From positions 124,001 through 188,000 of the forward strand of contig NZ_CP119569.1 in NCBI RefSeq assembly GCF_029277445.1: a DNA stretch of 64,000 nt, written 5' to 3'. Below, in pieces: positions 36,126-44,870 of the stretch. The first letter of the stretch is position 1, and every line of letters starts with the position of its first letter. The notes under the pieces were generated by a model. The model was given only the letters and a program-made list of their open reading frames with translations, was not told where the DNA came from and did not search any database. The position numbers and the translations under genes are program-made. This stretch comes from Pararhizobium qamdonense. GTDB taxonomy: Bacteria; Pseudomonadota; Alphaproteobacteria; Rhizobiales; Rhizobiaceae.

Positions 36126-37340
36126 ATGGGAGATAGCAAGTTGTTAAAGAAAAACACCGTCGGCGCGGCCATAGATCAGGCGATCGACAACGACGTCCTC
36201 ATTCAAGCGTGCCAGAAGGTCGTGCAGATTGAAAGTCTGACGGGCCAGGAAGCTATGGTTGCCAGTTTTGTGGCTGAGCAGATGAGAGCCCAGCAATTCG
36301 ACAAGGTCGAAATCGACCAGAATGGCAATGTGATCGGGATTGTGTTTGGCGACGACAGCGGACCGTCCGTCATGGTGAACGGTCACATCGATCACGTGCC
36401 GGTTGGTGCGATGCAGAACGCCTTTTCCGGCGAACTCGTTGATGCGTCGCGCTGGGGCGAAGAGGGTACTGCGATATTCGGCCGTGGCTCTTGCGATATG
36501 AAATGCAATGTCATTGCGGCAGTCCATGCCGTTGGCGCGCTGAAGCGCGCAGGGCTGAGGCCCGGCGGGGATGTGATCGTCGTCGCGGACATCGAAGAGG
36601 AGACGGATTCTCCAAATGGCGTAAAATCCGTCATTCAGGGCGGATTGCGAGCCGACTTCGGAATTTCCGTCGAGTCGACAAAGGGCCAAATTTACCTCGG
36701 CCACCGTGGCAAACTGGAATTTGAAGTTAAGCTTAGCGGCCGGACTTCCCATGCTTCCGAGCCGTCGAACGGCGTCAATGCCATCTACCTCTCCACGTCT
36801 TTCATCGATCAGCTCCAGCACTACGCTGAAGGTCTCAACCAAGACAACCTTCTGGGGCCTGCAACGGTCACGATCACGGGCATGCACTCCTCGCCCGACA
36901 ATGGAACGGCCGTCGTTCCCGATCTCGTGACGATGCGAGTCGATCGCAGATATGTCCGCGGGGAAAGTCCAGATAGTTGCAAGACCGAAATCGCAAATAT
37001 CCTTCGATCGACCAACCCCGATGGCGAAGGAACCGAATGGACCGTCGAACTGATCAATCACTATCCGCTTATGTATACATCCGAGGATAGTCCCGTTGCC
37101 CGGGCAGCGATCGTCGCTGCAGAGGATGTCGATGGTACAAAGCCTCTGATCTCCGCCTGGCGTTTTGGCGTCAATGGTACCTTCATGAATGAAGCGGGTA
37201 TTCCAACCATCGGTCTCGGCCCGGGTGACGAAAACTGGGCACATACGCCTGAAGAACATATTGGGACCCGGGACATCACAGAGGCGGCTCGCAAGATCGC
37301 TCGTGCTGTGCTGGCGATAACGAAAGGCGGTGAACTCTGA
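36126..37340 (+). CDS. M20-family metallohydrolase (YgeY/ArgE-like)
   Basis: This is a di-zinc amidohydrolase or peptidase of the M20 family, 404 residues. It has the metal motifs GHIDHVPVG (about 86-94), GRGSCDMK (about 119-126), and DIEEETDSPNG (about 154-164), where Glu-Glu are the base and ligand. The first ATG has no ribosome-binding site and abuts the palindrome; TTG at 36141 has GGGAGA 7 bp upstream and may be the real start. Its stop overlaps the aruI-like start (TGATG), so it is translated with a ketoarginine-type decarboxylase, suggesting it releases an arginine-like acid from a conjugate (inference). Confidence 0.83.
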   Translation: MGDSKLLKKNTVGAAIDQAIDNDVLIQACQKVVQIESLTGQEAMVASFVAEQMRAQQFDKVEIDQNGNVIGIVFGDDSGPSVMVNGHIDHVPVGAMQNAFSGELVDASRWGEEGTAIFGRGSCDMKCNVIAAVHAVGALKRAGLRPGGDVIVVADIEEETDSPNGVKSVIQGGLRADFGISVESTKGQIYLGHRGKLEFEVKLSGRTSHASEPSNGVNAIYLSTSFIDQLQHYAEGLNQDNLLGPATVTITGMHSSPDNGTAVVPDLVTMRVDRRYVRGESPDSCKTEIANILRSTNPDGEGTEWTVELINHYPLMYTSEDSPVARAAIVAAEDVDGTKPLISAWRFGVNGTFMNEAGIPTIGLGPGDENWAHTPEEHIGTRDITEAARKIARAVLAITKGGEL

Positions 37341-38986
37341 TGAGCACGGAAACAAAGACGCAAAAAACCACTGTAGCGGACGCCATCTTGCGATTGATGG
37401 AGACCTATGAAGTTGACACCATCTTTTCAATTCCCGGCGTACATACCGTCGACTTTTACAAATCCCTGCCCGACCGCAACATCCGCCACGTCACGCCAAG
37501 GCACGAGCAGGGAGCTGCCTTCATGGCCTATGGCTATGCGTTTGCAACTGGCCGTCCGGCTGCATGCATGCTCATCACGGGCCCAGGCGTTTTGAATGCA
37601 TCGACTGGCATCGCCGAAGCATACTCGGATTCGATTCCGATGCTTGTCATCGCCTCAAATAACCTCATCGCGGAAATCGGTGTCGGTCGCGGCGCATTGC
37701 ACGAAACCAAGTCGCAGTCTGCAGTGCAGGAGCAGATTTCCGCGTTCTCGCATACGCTCCTTGATGCTTCGAACGTCGAAGAGATTTTTCACAGAGCGAT
37801 GTCCCTGATCGAAGTCGGGCGGCCGCGTCCTTCACTAATCGAAATCCCACGGGATTTATTGGCATCCGCTGCGCCGGTACCATCAGGAGCCAAACCAACT
37901 GTCTATCGTCCTGGGCCGCAACCTGCGGCAATAGCGGAGGCAGCAAATATGCTGCTGGACGCCAAGCGCCCTCTGATTATAGCTGGCGGCGGAGCACGAT
38001 TCGCGGCCGAGAAAGTCCGCCTCTTGGCGCGCCGGCTCGGCATCCCGGTCGTAACCACCAATACCGGCAAGGGAATATTGCAGGAAGGCGATCCATTATC
38101 TCTGGGTTCCGGCTTGCCTTTCGAGGCAACTGCTAATGCGCTAGCCGAAGCGGACGTCGTGCTTGCAGTCGGTACCGAGCTCGGCGAGACCGATTTGCTC
38201 TATACCGGTCGGAGTTACAAAATAAATGGCAGGCTGATCCGTATCGATATCGATCCCAGGCAACTCACCATGAATTATCGTCCCACAATTGCAATTTTTT
38301 CGGATGCAGGCACGGCATTGGATGCACTGCTCGAAAAATGCCAGGGCGGGACAACTCCAGATGATGGTTCGGTGGAGGCAAGGGTGGCGGCAATCAACTC
38401 CAAAAATGCCAATGATGCCGGCTGGTCGGCCGAGTCGCTCAAACACAAGCTCGTCCTCGATGTTCTCGCTAAGACGCTGCAGCCGGATGCGATCATCTGC
38501 GCCGATTCCACTCAACTCGCCTATACGGGAAATCACTACTACCCCACGAGCACGCCCGGAACGTGGCTATTTCCCAATGGGTACGGCACTCTGGGAAGCG
38601 CTATGCCCGCAGCCGTCGGTGCTAAGATTGGCAAGCCCGATCGTGAAGTCCTCGCTATCGTTGGAGATGGGAGCTTCCTCTATTCGATCGAGGAATTGAC
38701 GACCGCTGTAGAAAACAATCTCGCCCTACCGATAATTGTTTGGAATAATCGGGCGTACGGAGAAATTCGCGACGCAATGATCGCGTCGGGAATTCCTACT
38801 GTTGGCGTCGATCTCTACACGCCGGACTTTTTGATGATTGCCCGTGGCTTTGGTTGCCACGCGGTCCAGATCGACGATCTTGAGCAACTCGGTGACGAGT
38901 TGGCCGCGGCGTTCCGCCGCGATAAACCCACCGTTCTCCAGATCGACAGCGAAGCGGACATGTTTTCGGGGCTGGGCCGTCCATGA
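37340..38986 (+). CDS. aruI: TPP-dependent 2-oxoacid decarboxylase, AruI-like (2-ketoarginine decarboxylase)
   Basis: AruI decarboxylates 5-guanidino-2-oxopentanoate to 4-guanidinobutyraldehyde. The 548-residue product is a three-domain TPP enzyme with catalytic Glu56 in RHVTPRHEQGAAFMAYGYA and the TPP/Mg motif from GDG (442-444) to WNN (469). FSIPGVHTVDFY (about 29-40), IRHVTPRHEQG and FSHTLL match what I recall of Pseudomonas aeruginosa AruI, more closely than acetolactate synthase or sulfoacetaldehyde acetyltransferase. It overlaps the M20 gene by one base and the FAD oxidase by 4 bp. The substrate needs biochemical proof; related 2-keto acids such as ketohomoarginine are possible. Confidence 0.8.
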   Translation: MSTETKTQKTTVADAILRLMETYEVDTIFSIPGVHTVDFYKSLPDRNIRHVTPRHEQGAAFMAYGYAFATGRPAACMLITGPGVLNASTGIAEAYSDSIPMLVIASNNLIAEIGVGRGALHETKSQSAVQEQISAFSHTLLDASNVEEIFHRAMSLIEVGRPRPSLIEIPRDLLASAAPVPSGAKPTVYRPGPQPAAIAEAANMLLDAKRPLIIAGGGARFAAEKVRLLARRLGIPVVTTNTGKGILQEGDPLSLGSGLPFEATANALAEADVVLAVGTELGETDLLYTGRSYKINGRLIRIDIDPRQLTMNYRPTIAIFSDAGTALDALLEKCQGGTTPDDGSVEARVAAINSKNANDAGWSAESLKHKLVLDVLAKTLQPDAIICADSTQLAYTGNHYYPTSTPGTWLFPNGYGTLGSAMPAAVGAKIGKPDREVLAIVGDGSFLYSIEELTTAVENNLALPIIVWNNRAYGEIRDAMIASGIPTVGVDLYTPDFLMIARGFGCHAVQIDDLEQLGDELAAAFRRDKPTVLQIDSEADMFSGLGRP

Positions 38987-40338
38987 CAACAGACGGTATC
39001 AAAGACCTTCTGGAAGGAATCGTCGGTCCGAATCATGTGTTTTCCAGCCCGGACGGACCGCGACTTGTGGTTCGACCGGGTTCGACCGAGGAGGTGTCTC
39101 GCTGCCTTGCAACCATGAACGCACAGGCAGTGCCCGTCGTGACCCTTGGAGGTATGACCGGACTTGTGGGGGGGACAGATTTGTTTGGTTCGGTGATTGG
39201 CCTGTCAACCGAACGACTGAGCAAGATCCACTCGCTTGATCCAATACGAAAGCTGTTGTTCGTCGATGCCGGCGTCAAGCTGGAGGAGATTCATCGTTTC
39301 GTTTCTGAACACGGGTTACGATATGGGGTCGATTTCGGCGCCAGGGGCAGTTGCACGATAGGCGGAAACATTGCGACGAATGCCGGTGGCAACTCGGTCG
39401 TCCGCTTCGGAATGACGCGAGCTAATATTGTGGGGCTTGAGGCTGTTCTTTCCGACGGGCGCATCCTTTCGGATATGGGTGGTCTCGTTAAGAACAATAC
39501 CGGTTACGATTTGAAGCATTTATTCGTCGGATCGGAAGGAACACTTGGTGTTGTCACAAAAGCGGTTCTGAGGTTGTCGCGGCCATCATCTGACACTGCG
39601 AGCGTGCTCCTGGCTCTGAACGGTCTAGACGATGCATTGGCAGTTATGGCGACACTCGAGCACCGGTGCGGCCAGTCTTTATTATCAATGGAAATAATGT
39701 GGAACCGCTATTTCAAGACTGTAAGCAAAGCAATCTTGAAAGGTTCACCGCCGCCCCTGTCCGACGCGTTTCCAATCTACATACTTGCACAAGTCGAAGG
39801 TGTTGATGCTGATATCTCCGCACAAGACGTTCTCGTGCGTTCACTCGACGACGTCGACCTCATCCAGGAAAGCGCCCTGGCCGACTCGCGATCCGGCCAG
39901 GAGGCCTTCTGGTCTATTCGGGATGGCTCCGAATTTATTGAAACGAGCCACCCGCGCGTGCTGTCCTTCGATGTCAGCATGAGGCCACAGGATTACGCCA
40001 CTTACGTGGAGAAGGTAGAGAAGCGCCTCGGGGAGGCGTTGCCGAATGCCGTGCCCTATAATTTTGGACATCTCGCAGATGGAAATGTCCATTTCATGAT
40101 CGGGCATGATAATATGGTCCCTGAAGCTGATCACATAATCGAAACATGTGTGTACGAGACTTTGTCCGACTATTGGCCAACTTCGGTCTCTGCAGAGCAC
40201 GGGATAGGACGGGAAAAGGCCGACCATTTATGGCGATCACGTTCTGTTGAGGAGATCGGTGTTATGAATGCGATTCGCGCAGTACTCGATCCTGTTGGCA
40301 TCCTAAATCCGCACGTGCAGTATCGCACTCGTAAATAA
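38983..40338 (+). CDS. FAD-linked D-2-hydroxyacid dehydrogenase (GlcD/D2HGDH family)
   Basis: The 451-residue product belongs to the VAO/PCMH flavoprotein group with an N-terminal FAD-binding domain (LGGMTGLVGGTDLFG, about 56-70; GGNIATNAGGNSVVRFGMTR, about 127-146; GYDLKHLFVGSEGTLGVVT) and a C-terminal FAD-oxidase domain with the metal-site motifs NFGHLADGNVHFM (about 362-374) and SAEHGIGREK (about 403-412). Family members oxidise D-lactate, glycolate or D-2-hydroxyglutarate. The ATGA overlap with aruI suggests a hydroxy-acid analogue of ketoarginine (argininic acid) as substrate; this is inference. Confidence 0.87.
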   Translation: MTTDGIKDLLEGIVGPNHVFSSPDGPRLVVRPGSTEEVSRCLATMNAQAVPVVTLGGMTGLVGGTDLFGSVIGLSTERLSKIHSLDPIRKLLFVDAGVKLEEIHRFVSEHGLRYGVDFGARGSCTIGGNIATNAGGNSVVRFGMTRANIVGLEAVLSDGRILSDMGGLVKNNTGYDLKHLFVGSEGTLGVVTKAVLRLSRPSSDTASVLLALNGLDDALAVMATLEHRCGQSLLSMEIMWNRYFKTVSKAILKGSPPPLSDAFPIYILAQVEGVDADISAQDVLVRSLDDVDLIQESALADSRSGQEAFWSIRDGSEFIETSHPRVLSFDVSMRPQDYATYVEKVEKRLGEALPNAVPYNFGHLADGNVHFMIGHDNMVPEADHIIETCVYETLSDYWPTSVSAEHGIGREKADHLWRSRSVEEIGVMNAIRAVLDPVGILNPHVQYRTRK

Positions 40339-40356
40339 CCGTCCGCGCGCTTGCCC

Positions 40357-40384
40357 GCTGCGGGCTGCGGGCTGCGAGCTGCGA
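40357..40384. repeat. Heptamer tandem repeat in the amino-acid ABC operon leader
   Basis: Four consecutive 7-bp units: GCTGCGG, GCTGCGG, GCTGCGA, GCTGCGA (40357-40384). The array lies 122 bp upstream of the ABC ATPase start, in the only substantial gap between the 2-hydroxyacid dehydrogenase and the transporter genes. Such arrays can change copy number by slippage; any regulatory effect is speculative. Confidence 0.7.
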
Positions 40385-40506
40385 CCGGGCACGATTGGCA
40401 TACGCCGGACGTGGGGCGTGGCACACTCTCAAACCTTTGTTTGAAGCATCGGGCTCTTCACTCGCAATTGTTCCAACTATTGAAGAAGAAACAAGACGAG
40501 GGAACA

Positions 40507-41298
40507 ATGGCAATTCAAATCGTTGGCGCTCCAGCCGAGGCCTTGAGAATAGACAATATCCACAAGAGCTTTGGCGCTCTTGAGGTCTTGAAAGGGATCT
40601 CGCTCACCGCAAGAGATCACGATGTTATTTCGATCATCGGAGCATCCGGTTCCGGGAAGAGCACTTTCCTCCGATGCACCAATCTCCTCGAGCGCCCCTC
40701 GTCTGGCTCTATCCACGTAAAGGGTGAACGTCTCCAATTGCGGTCACATCCCCATGGCGGAATGCAGGCGGCGAACAGCAAGCAACTTGCGCGGTTTCGC
40801 TCAAAGCTCGCCATGGTTTTCCAGAGCTTCAACCTTTGGCCCCACCTGACCGTGCTGGAAAACGTCATTGAAGCGCCGATTTCGGTGCTTGGCGTGCCAC
40901 GGAAAGAAGCCGTTCAGCGTGCAGACGAAACACTTGCCAAAGTTGGCTTGTTTGACCGCCGTTCTTATTATCCGGCGCATCTGTCCGGGGGGCAGCAACA
41001 GAGAGCGGCCATCGCTCGCGCGCTAGCAATGAATCCCGATGTGCTATTGTTCGATGAGCCTACGTCGGCTCTCGATCCGGAACTGGTGGGTGAGGTCCTA
41101 AAGGTGATGCGCGCATTGGCCGAGGAAGGGCGGACCATGCTTGTCGTTACGCACGAGATAGCATTCGCACGTGATGTCTCCACGGAGGTCATGTATCTTC
41201 GAGACGGCCTGCTCGAGGAGCACGGACCGCCGGAAGAAGTTCTCCTCAACCCGAGATCGGAACATCTTCAAAAGTTCCTCGCGCGCTCGAGGGCCTGA
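40507..41298 (+). CDS. Polar amino-acid ABC transporter ATPase
   Basis: This 263-residue ATPase of the HisP/GlnQ/OccP type has Walker A GASGSGKST (about 45-53), Q-loop VFQSFNLWPHLTVLENV, signature LSGGQQQRAAIARAL, Walker B VLLFDEPTSALDPE and H-loop VTHEI. The HisP-like insertion with a long loop (about 70-95) is typical of basic amino-acid and opine importers. The ATG at 40507 follows GAGGGAACA. It starts a four-gene transporter operon with two permeases and a binding protein. Confidence 0.92.
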   Translation: MAIQIVGAPAEALRIDNIHKSFGALEVLKGISLTARDHDVISIIGASGSGKSTFLRCTNLLERPSSGSIHVKGERLQLRSHPHGGMQAANSKQLARFRSKLAMVFQSFNLWPHLTVLENVIEAPISVLGVPRKEAVQRADETLAKVGLFDRRSYYPAHLSGGQQQRAAIARALAMNPDVLLFDEPTSALDPELVGEVLKVMRALAEEGRTMLVVTHEIAFARDVSTEVMYLRDGLLEEHGPPEEVLLNPRSEHLQKFLARSRA

Positions 41299-41300
41299 CG

Positions 41301-41993
41301 ATGTTGGACCTCGTTAAGATATACCTCCCGCTGATCCTGAGCGGCACGGCCGTGACCATCGCAGTTGCGGTCCTGTCCCTCTCAGGATCACTTGCCATCG
41401 GATTGTTGGGAGCGCTGTTCAGCCTGACGGGAAGCCGGTTTTCACGAAATATCGTCACGGCATACACGACACTCATCCGGGGTGTTCCAGATCTTGTCCT
41501 GATGCTTCTGTTCTACTTCGGCGGCCAGATGCTGCTCAATCAACTAGGCGCGACGACGGGCCTTTGGGACTACGTCGAAGTGAGTGCCTTCGGGGCTGGC
41601 ACAATTACGATCGCGATCATTTTTGGCGCCTACATGATTGAAACCTTCCGTGGCGCCGCACTTGCTATTCCAAAAGGGCAAATCGAGGCTGGACTGGCGT
41701 TCGGATTGTCGCGGTGGCGCCTGTTCACGCGCATCATCTGGCCGCAACTTCTAGGCTATGCGCTGCCGGGCATCGGCAACAACTGGCAGATCCTCATGAA
41801 GACCACCGCTCTAGTCTCGGTGATCGGTCTTCAGGACATGGTCTTCAATAGTTTCCAAGCCGGACGAACTACCCGTCATATGTTCGTGTTCATGGGAGTG
41901 GCGATGATCCTATATCTCATTATCACAATGATTTCCGGGGCTGTTTTTCACATCCTCACGCATCGCTATAACCCCCAACCGAAGTCCAGGTGA
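41301..41993 (+). CDS. Polar amino-acid ABC permease 1 (HisQ/OccQ-like)
   Basis: The 230-residue permease has four to five hydrophobic segments and the HEAT/inner-membrane loop motif GLSRWRLFTRIIWPQLLGYALPG-type (in parts EAGLAFGLSRWRLF and IWPQLLGYALPG), characteristic of HisQ/HisM permeases. It starts 2 bp after the ATPase stop. It pairs with the permease at 41998 to make the heterodimeric channel. Confidence 0.92.
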   Translation: MLDLVKIYLPLILSGTAVTIAVAVLSLSGSLAIGLLGALFSLTGSRFSRNIVTAYTTLIRGVPDLVLMLLFYFGGQMLLNQLGATTGLWDYVEVSAFGAGTITIAIIFGAYMIETFRGAALAIPKGQIEAGLAFGLSRWRLFTRIIWPQLLGYALPGIGNNWQILMKTTALVSVIGLQDMVFNSFQAGRTTRHMFVFMGVAMILYLIITMISGAVFHILTHRYNPQPKSR

Positions 41994-41997
41994 GACC

Positions 41998-42738
41998 ATG
42001 TTACAGACAATCACCGACTTCAGCACCAACACATCGCCAATCGACTTCATGCTTGTTTTTGCAAACTGGGAACTCTTTGCCAAAGGATTGCTCAATACCC
42101 TCCTCTTATTCCTGTCGACGACAATAGTTGGTGCTCTCCTGGCTCTTCCGCTCGGGGTCGCCCGGGCCTACAGGGTGCCGCTCCTCAGTCCCCTCATCTT
42201 GTCGTACACCTACCTCTTCCGGGGAACGCCGCTGCTTGTGCAGACGTATCTGTTATATTATGGCGCGAGCGAGTTCGAAGTCGTACGGCAGAGCTTCTTG
42301 TGGCCCATTTTCAAGGAGGCCTGGGGTTGTGCGTTTGTCGCCTTCACGGTCAATACCGCCGCTTATGTAACCGAGATCGTGTGCGCGGGGATCCGGTCCG
42401 TACCTTCTGGCGAGATAGAAGCTGCGAAAGCATGTGGCATGCGGACAATAACGCGGTTAAGGCGGATTGTTGTTCCAAGAGCATTCAGGATCATGCTGCC
42501 GACATATTCAAACGAGGTGATCTTTGCACTCCAAGCTACCGTTGTTGCTTCTACAATTACGATTGTGGACGTTCTTGGAGCCGGTCGGACGTTGAATGGG
42601 ATGTTCTACCTCGCCTACGAAGGTTTCCTTGCCGCCGCCGCAATCTACGTGGTCCTCACCTTTTGCATTGTGAGAGTTTTTGTAGTCCTCGAAGCCAGGC
42701 TCAACCGCCATCTTCAGCCAATGGTGGCGACAGCGTAA
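41998..42738 (+). CDS. Polar amino-acid ABC permease 2 (HisM/OccM-like)
   Basis: The 246-residue permease has hydrophobic segments and TYLFRGTPLLVQTYLLYYG (about 76-94), the HisM-type FRGTPLLVQ signature, plus EIEAAKACGMRTITRLRRIVVPRAFR (in parts EAAKACGMRTITRLRR). It is 4 bp beyond permease 1. Basic amino-acid and opine systems have this permease pair, but substrate choice depends on the binding protein. Confidence 0.92.
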   Translation: MLQTITDFSTNTSPIDFMLVFANWELFAKGLLNTLLLFLSTTIVGALLALPLGVARAYRVPLLSPLILSYTYLFRGTPLLVQTYLLYYGASEFEVVRQSFLWPIFKEAWGCAFVAFTVNTAAYVTEIVCAGIRSVPSGEIEAAKACGMRTITRLRRIVVPRAFRIMLPTYSNEVIFALQATVVASTITIVDVLGAGRTLNGMFYLAYEGFLAAAAIYVVLTFCIVRVFVVLEARLNRHLQPMVATA

Positions 42739-42863
42739 GTCGCCAGTGCCGCATCCGTCAAACCTTGGTTTTATTAATCGGCATGGCCTCTCTTTCGATG
42801 GCCGGTAAAGTTTCTATGCACCTACGTGCAAAGACAACGACAACCGAACTTTCGGAGGGAAAA

Positions 42864-43637
42864 ATGAAAACACTTCTCGCAGTTATTCTGCTTTCTGCCA
42901 CAACGTTTGCCACGGCGCACCATTCGTTTGCCGAAGATACGCTTCGTATCGCGACCGAGGGAGCATACCCGCCTTTTAACCAGCTGGAACCCGACGGCTC
43001 GTTGAGCGGGTTTGACGTCGACATCGCCAAAGCACTCTGTGCCGACATGAAGGTGACTTGCGAGTTCGTGAAGCAGGACTGGGACGGGCTCGTCCCTGGC
43101 CTGCTGGCGAAAAAGTTCGACGTGATCGCTGCCTCGATGACCATTACTGAAGATCGGAAGAAGCGCGTTGACTTTACAGAGAAGTACTACCAGACCCCGT
43201 CGCAATTCAGTTCGAAGAAGGGCTCTGGTCTAGACGTTACGCCCGATGGACTGAAAGGCAAAACCATTGGCGTTCAACGGGGAACGATTCAGTCGTGCTA
43301 TCTTGAGAAACACTACGCCAACAGCGAGCTTAAAGTCTACCCGAGCCAACTGGAGGCGTTCAACGATCTCGTTGCCGGACGGGTTGACATCGTCTTTTCT
43401 GACCGCGTTGGAGCGCAGGAGCAACTTTTGAAGGGGCCAGACGGGACAAGCTATGAAGTTGTCGGGCCGCCCCAGAAGGATGCTGATTGCCTGGGGGAAG
43501 GCGTTGGACTCGCCCTCAGGAAAAACAGCGACGAACTGCGGGACAAGCTGAATACCGCAATCAAGCATATCCGCGCTGACGGCACCTATAAAGAGATCAA
43601 CGCAAAATACTTCCCATTTGACCTCTACGGCGACTGA
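42864..43637 (+). CDS. Basic-amino-acid-type ABC substrate-binding protein
   Basis: The 257-residue periplasmic protein has a signal peptide (about 1-23), then LRIATEGAYPPFNQL, GFDVDIAKALCADM, SMTITEDRKKRVDFTEKYY, GVQRGTIQ, and the terminal KYFPFDLYGD, which all follow the LAO/ArgT/HisJ pattern for lysine, arginine, ornithine or their opine derivatives. The start at 42864 follows TCGGAGGGAAAA. It ends the transporter operon and is followed by a hydrolase gene; a basic or guanidino substrate is therefore likely. Confidence 0.9.
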   Translation: MKTLLAVILLSATTFATAHHSFAEDTLRIATEGAYPPFNQLEPDGSLSGFDVDIAKALCADMKVTCEFVKQDWDGLVPGLLAKKFDVIAASMTITEDRKKRVDFTEKYYQTPSQFSSKKGSGLDVTPDGLKGKTIGVQRGTIQSCYLEKHYANSELKVYPSQLEAFNDLVAGRVDIVFSDRVGAQEQLLKGPDGTSYEVVGPPQKDADCLGEGVGLALRKNSDELRDKLNTAIKHIRADGTYKEINAKYFPFDLYGD

Positions 43638-43660
43638 ACCGCGGTCCGGGAGTCGATCGA

Positions 43661-43684
43661 CGGCTCGGACTTGAGTGCGAGCCG
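43661..43684 (+). terminator. Hairpin between the binding protein and the second M20 gene
   Basis: CGGCTCG (43661-43667) pairs with CGAGCCG (43678-43684) around a 10-nt loop; the following sequence is TTATCGATTT, with no strong T run. It could lower transcription into the hydrolase gene or stabilise the upstream message. Confidence 0.4.
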
Positions 43685-43712
43685 TTATCGATTTAAGAAA
43701 TGAAACGATTTT

Positions 43713-44870
43713 ATGAAGAACATCACCGCAGTCGAAATACTCGAAAAACTGATCAGCTACGAATCCGTTTCTCACAGGTCCAATCTGGACATTGCTGATT
43801 ATATCGCCGGTCTCTGCAAGGGCTTCGGTGGCCGGGTTGATAGCTTCCTTTCGCCGGATGGTCAAAAAGAGGCGTTACTGATCGCCTTCGGGCCGGCGGT
43901 TCCCGGTGGCGTTGTACTGTCAGGCCACATGGACGTCGTGCCGGTGACTAATCAGACATGGACCTCTGACCCTTTCCGACTACGTCTGGCCGACGGCCGT
44001 CTTTATGGCCGCGGGGCTGTCGACATGAAGGGCTTTCTCGCCTTGTGTCTGTCGGCTGCCAACGAGATGGACCTTGCCCGCCTCTCGAGGCCTCTATACC
44101 TCGCCTTCTCCTACGATGAGGAGGTTACCTGCGACGGTGTGAAGCCCATTGTCGCCTTCTTGAAAGCTCATGTTCCTGCGCCGTCGTGCGTCATCGTAGG
44201 GGAGCCGACAGAGATGCGGATTGTTGGGGCGCACAAGGGCGCTATCGACTGGAACATCCAATTCCATGGAAAAGCGGCTCACTCGAGCCTGCCCCACTTG
44301 GGATCGAATGCAATCCATGCCGCCGCACGGATAGTGCAACTCGTAGAGCAATTGGCAGAAGAGTTTTCGCGGTCCCCTAATGCTGACGCAGCATCTTTTG
44401 ATGTACCCTTTGCGACCCTGTCGGTCGGTTTGATCAAGGGTGGATCCGCACCGAATGTCATAGCGTCGCACTGCGAACTCCACATTGAAGCACGCCCGCT
44501 TTTAGCAGGAGATCACGCCTACATTTTGGAGCGTATCAATAAGCTTGTTGAGGGTGACGTTCTGCCTCGATTGAGGAGGACGGCATCCGAAGCAAAGGTC
44601 ACGATCAGCGAAATAGATTCGATTCCACCCCTCGTGCGTTGTGCGTCAAGCGATGCTGAACGCCTTGTTGGGAATCTGATGGGATCAAGCAACGTGGAAG
44701 CAGTGTCGTACGCTACCGAAGCCGGTTTTTTCCAGGCGGCAGGACTACCAACGGTGGTTTTCGGGCCGGGCAGCATTTCACAGGCGCATCAGCCTGACGA
44801 ATTCATTAGCCAAAGTCAGTTTGAAGCGGGCGGGCGCTTTCTTGCGCAACTTCTGCGAACGCTTTACTAG
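43713..44870 (+). CDS. Acetylornithine-deacetylase-type M20 hydrolase (ArgE-like)
   Basis: This 385-residue M20 metallohydrolase has GHMDVVPVTNQTWTSDPF (about 71-88; ligand His and Asp), GRGAVDMKGF (about 103-112), YDEEVTCDG (about 137-145; base and ligand), and VGEPT (about 164-168), the ArgE/DapE order. ArgE itself makes ornithine from N-acetylornithine; inside a catabolic island it more probably deacylates an imported N-acyl basic amino acid or opine-like conjugate. Its stop codon overlaps the end of the convergent LysR gene. Confidence 0.86.
   Translation: MKNITAVEILEKLISYESVSHRSNLDIADYIAGLCKGFGGRVDSFLSPDGQKEALLIAFGPAVPGGVVLSGHMDVVPVTNQTWTSDPFRLRLADGRLYGRGAVDMKGFLALCLSAANEMDLARLSRPLYLAFSYDEEVTCDGVKPIVAFLKAHVPAPSCVIVGEPTEMRIVGAHKGAIDWNIQFHGKAAHSSLPHLGSNAIHAAARIVQLVEQLAEEFSRSPNADAASFDVPFATLSVGLIKGGSAPNVIASHCELHIEARPLLAGDHAYILERINKLVEGDVLPRLRRTASEAKVTISEIDSIPPLVRCASSDAERLVGNLMGSSNVEAVSYATEAGFFQAAGLPTVVFGPGSISQAHQPDEFISQSQFEAGGRFLAQLLRTLY

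Noticed and set aside
36144..37430. 428-codon minus-strand frame opposite the M20 gene.
   Set aside because: Shadow frame; the plus strand has clear M20 motifs.
29792..38986. Taurine or taurocyamine pathway (TauABC, taurine:pyruvate aminotransferase, sulfoacetaldehyde acetyltransferase).
   Set aside because: The TPP enzyme has the AruI-type RHEQGA motif and not the CAHETNAG region of Xsc, and no phosphotransacetylase or sulfite exporter is present. It cannot be excluded for the importer alone.
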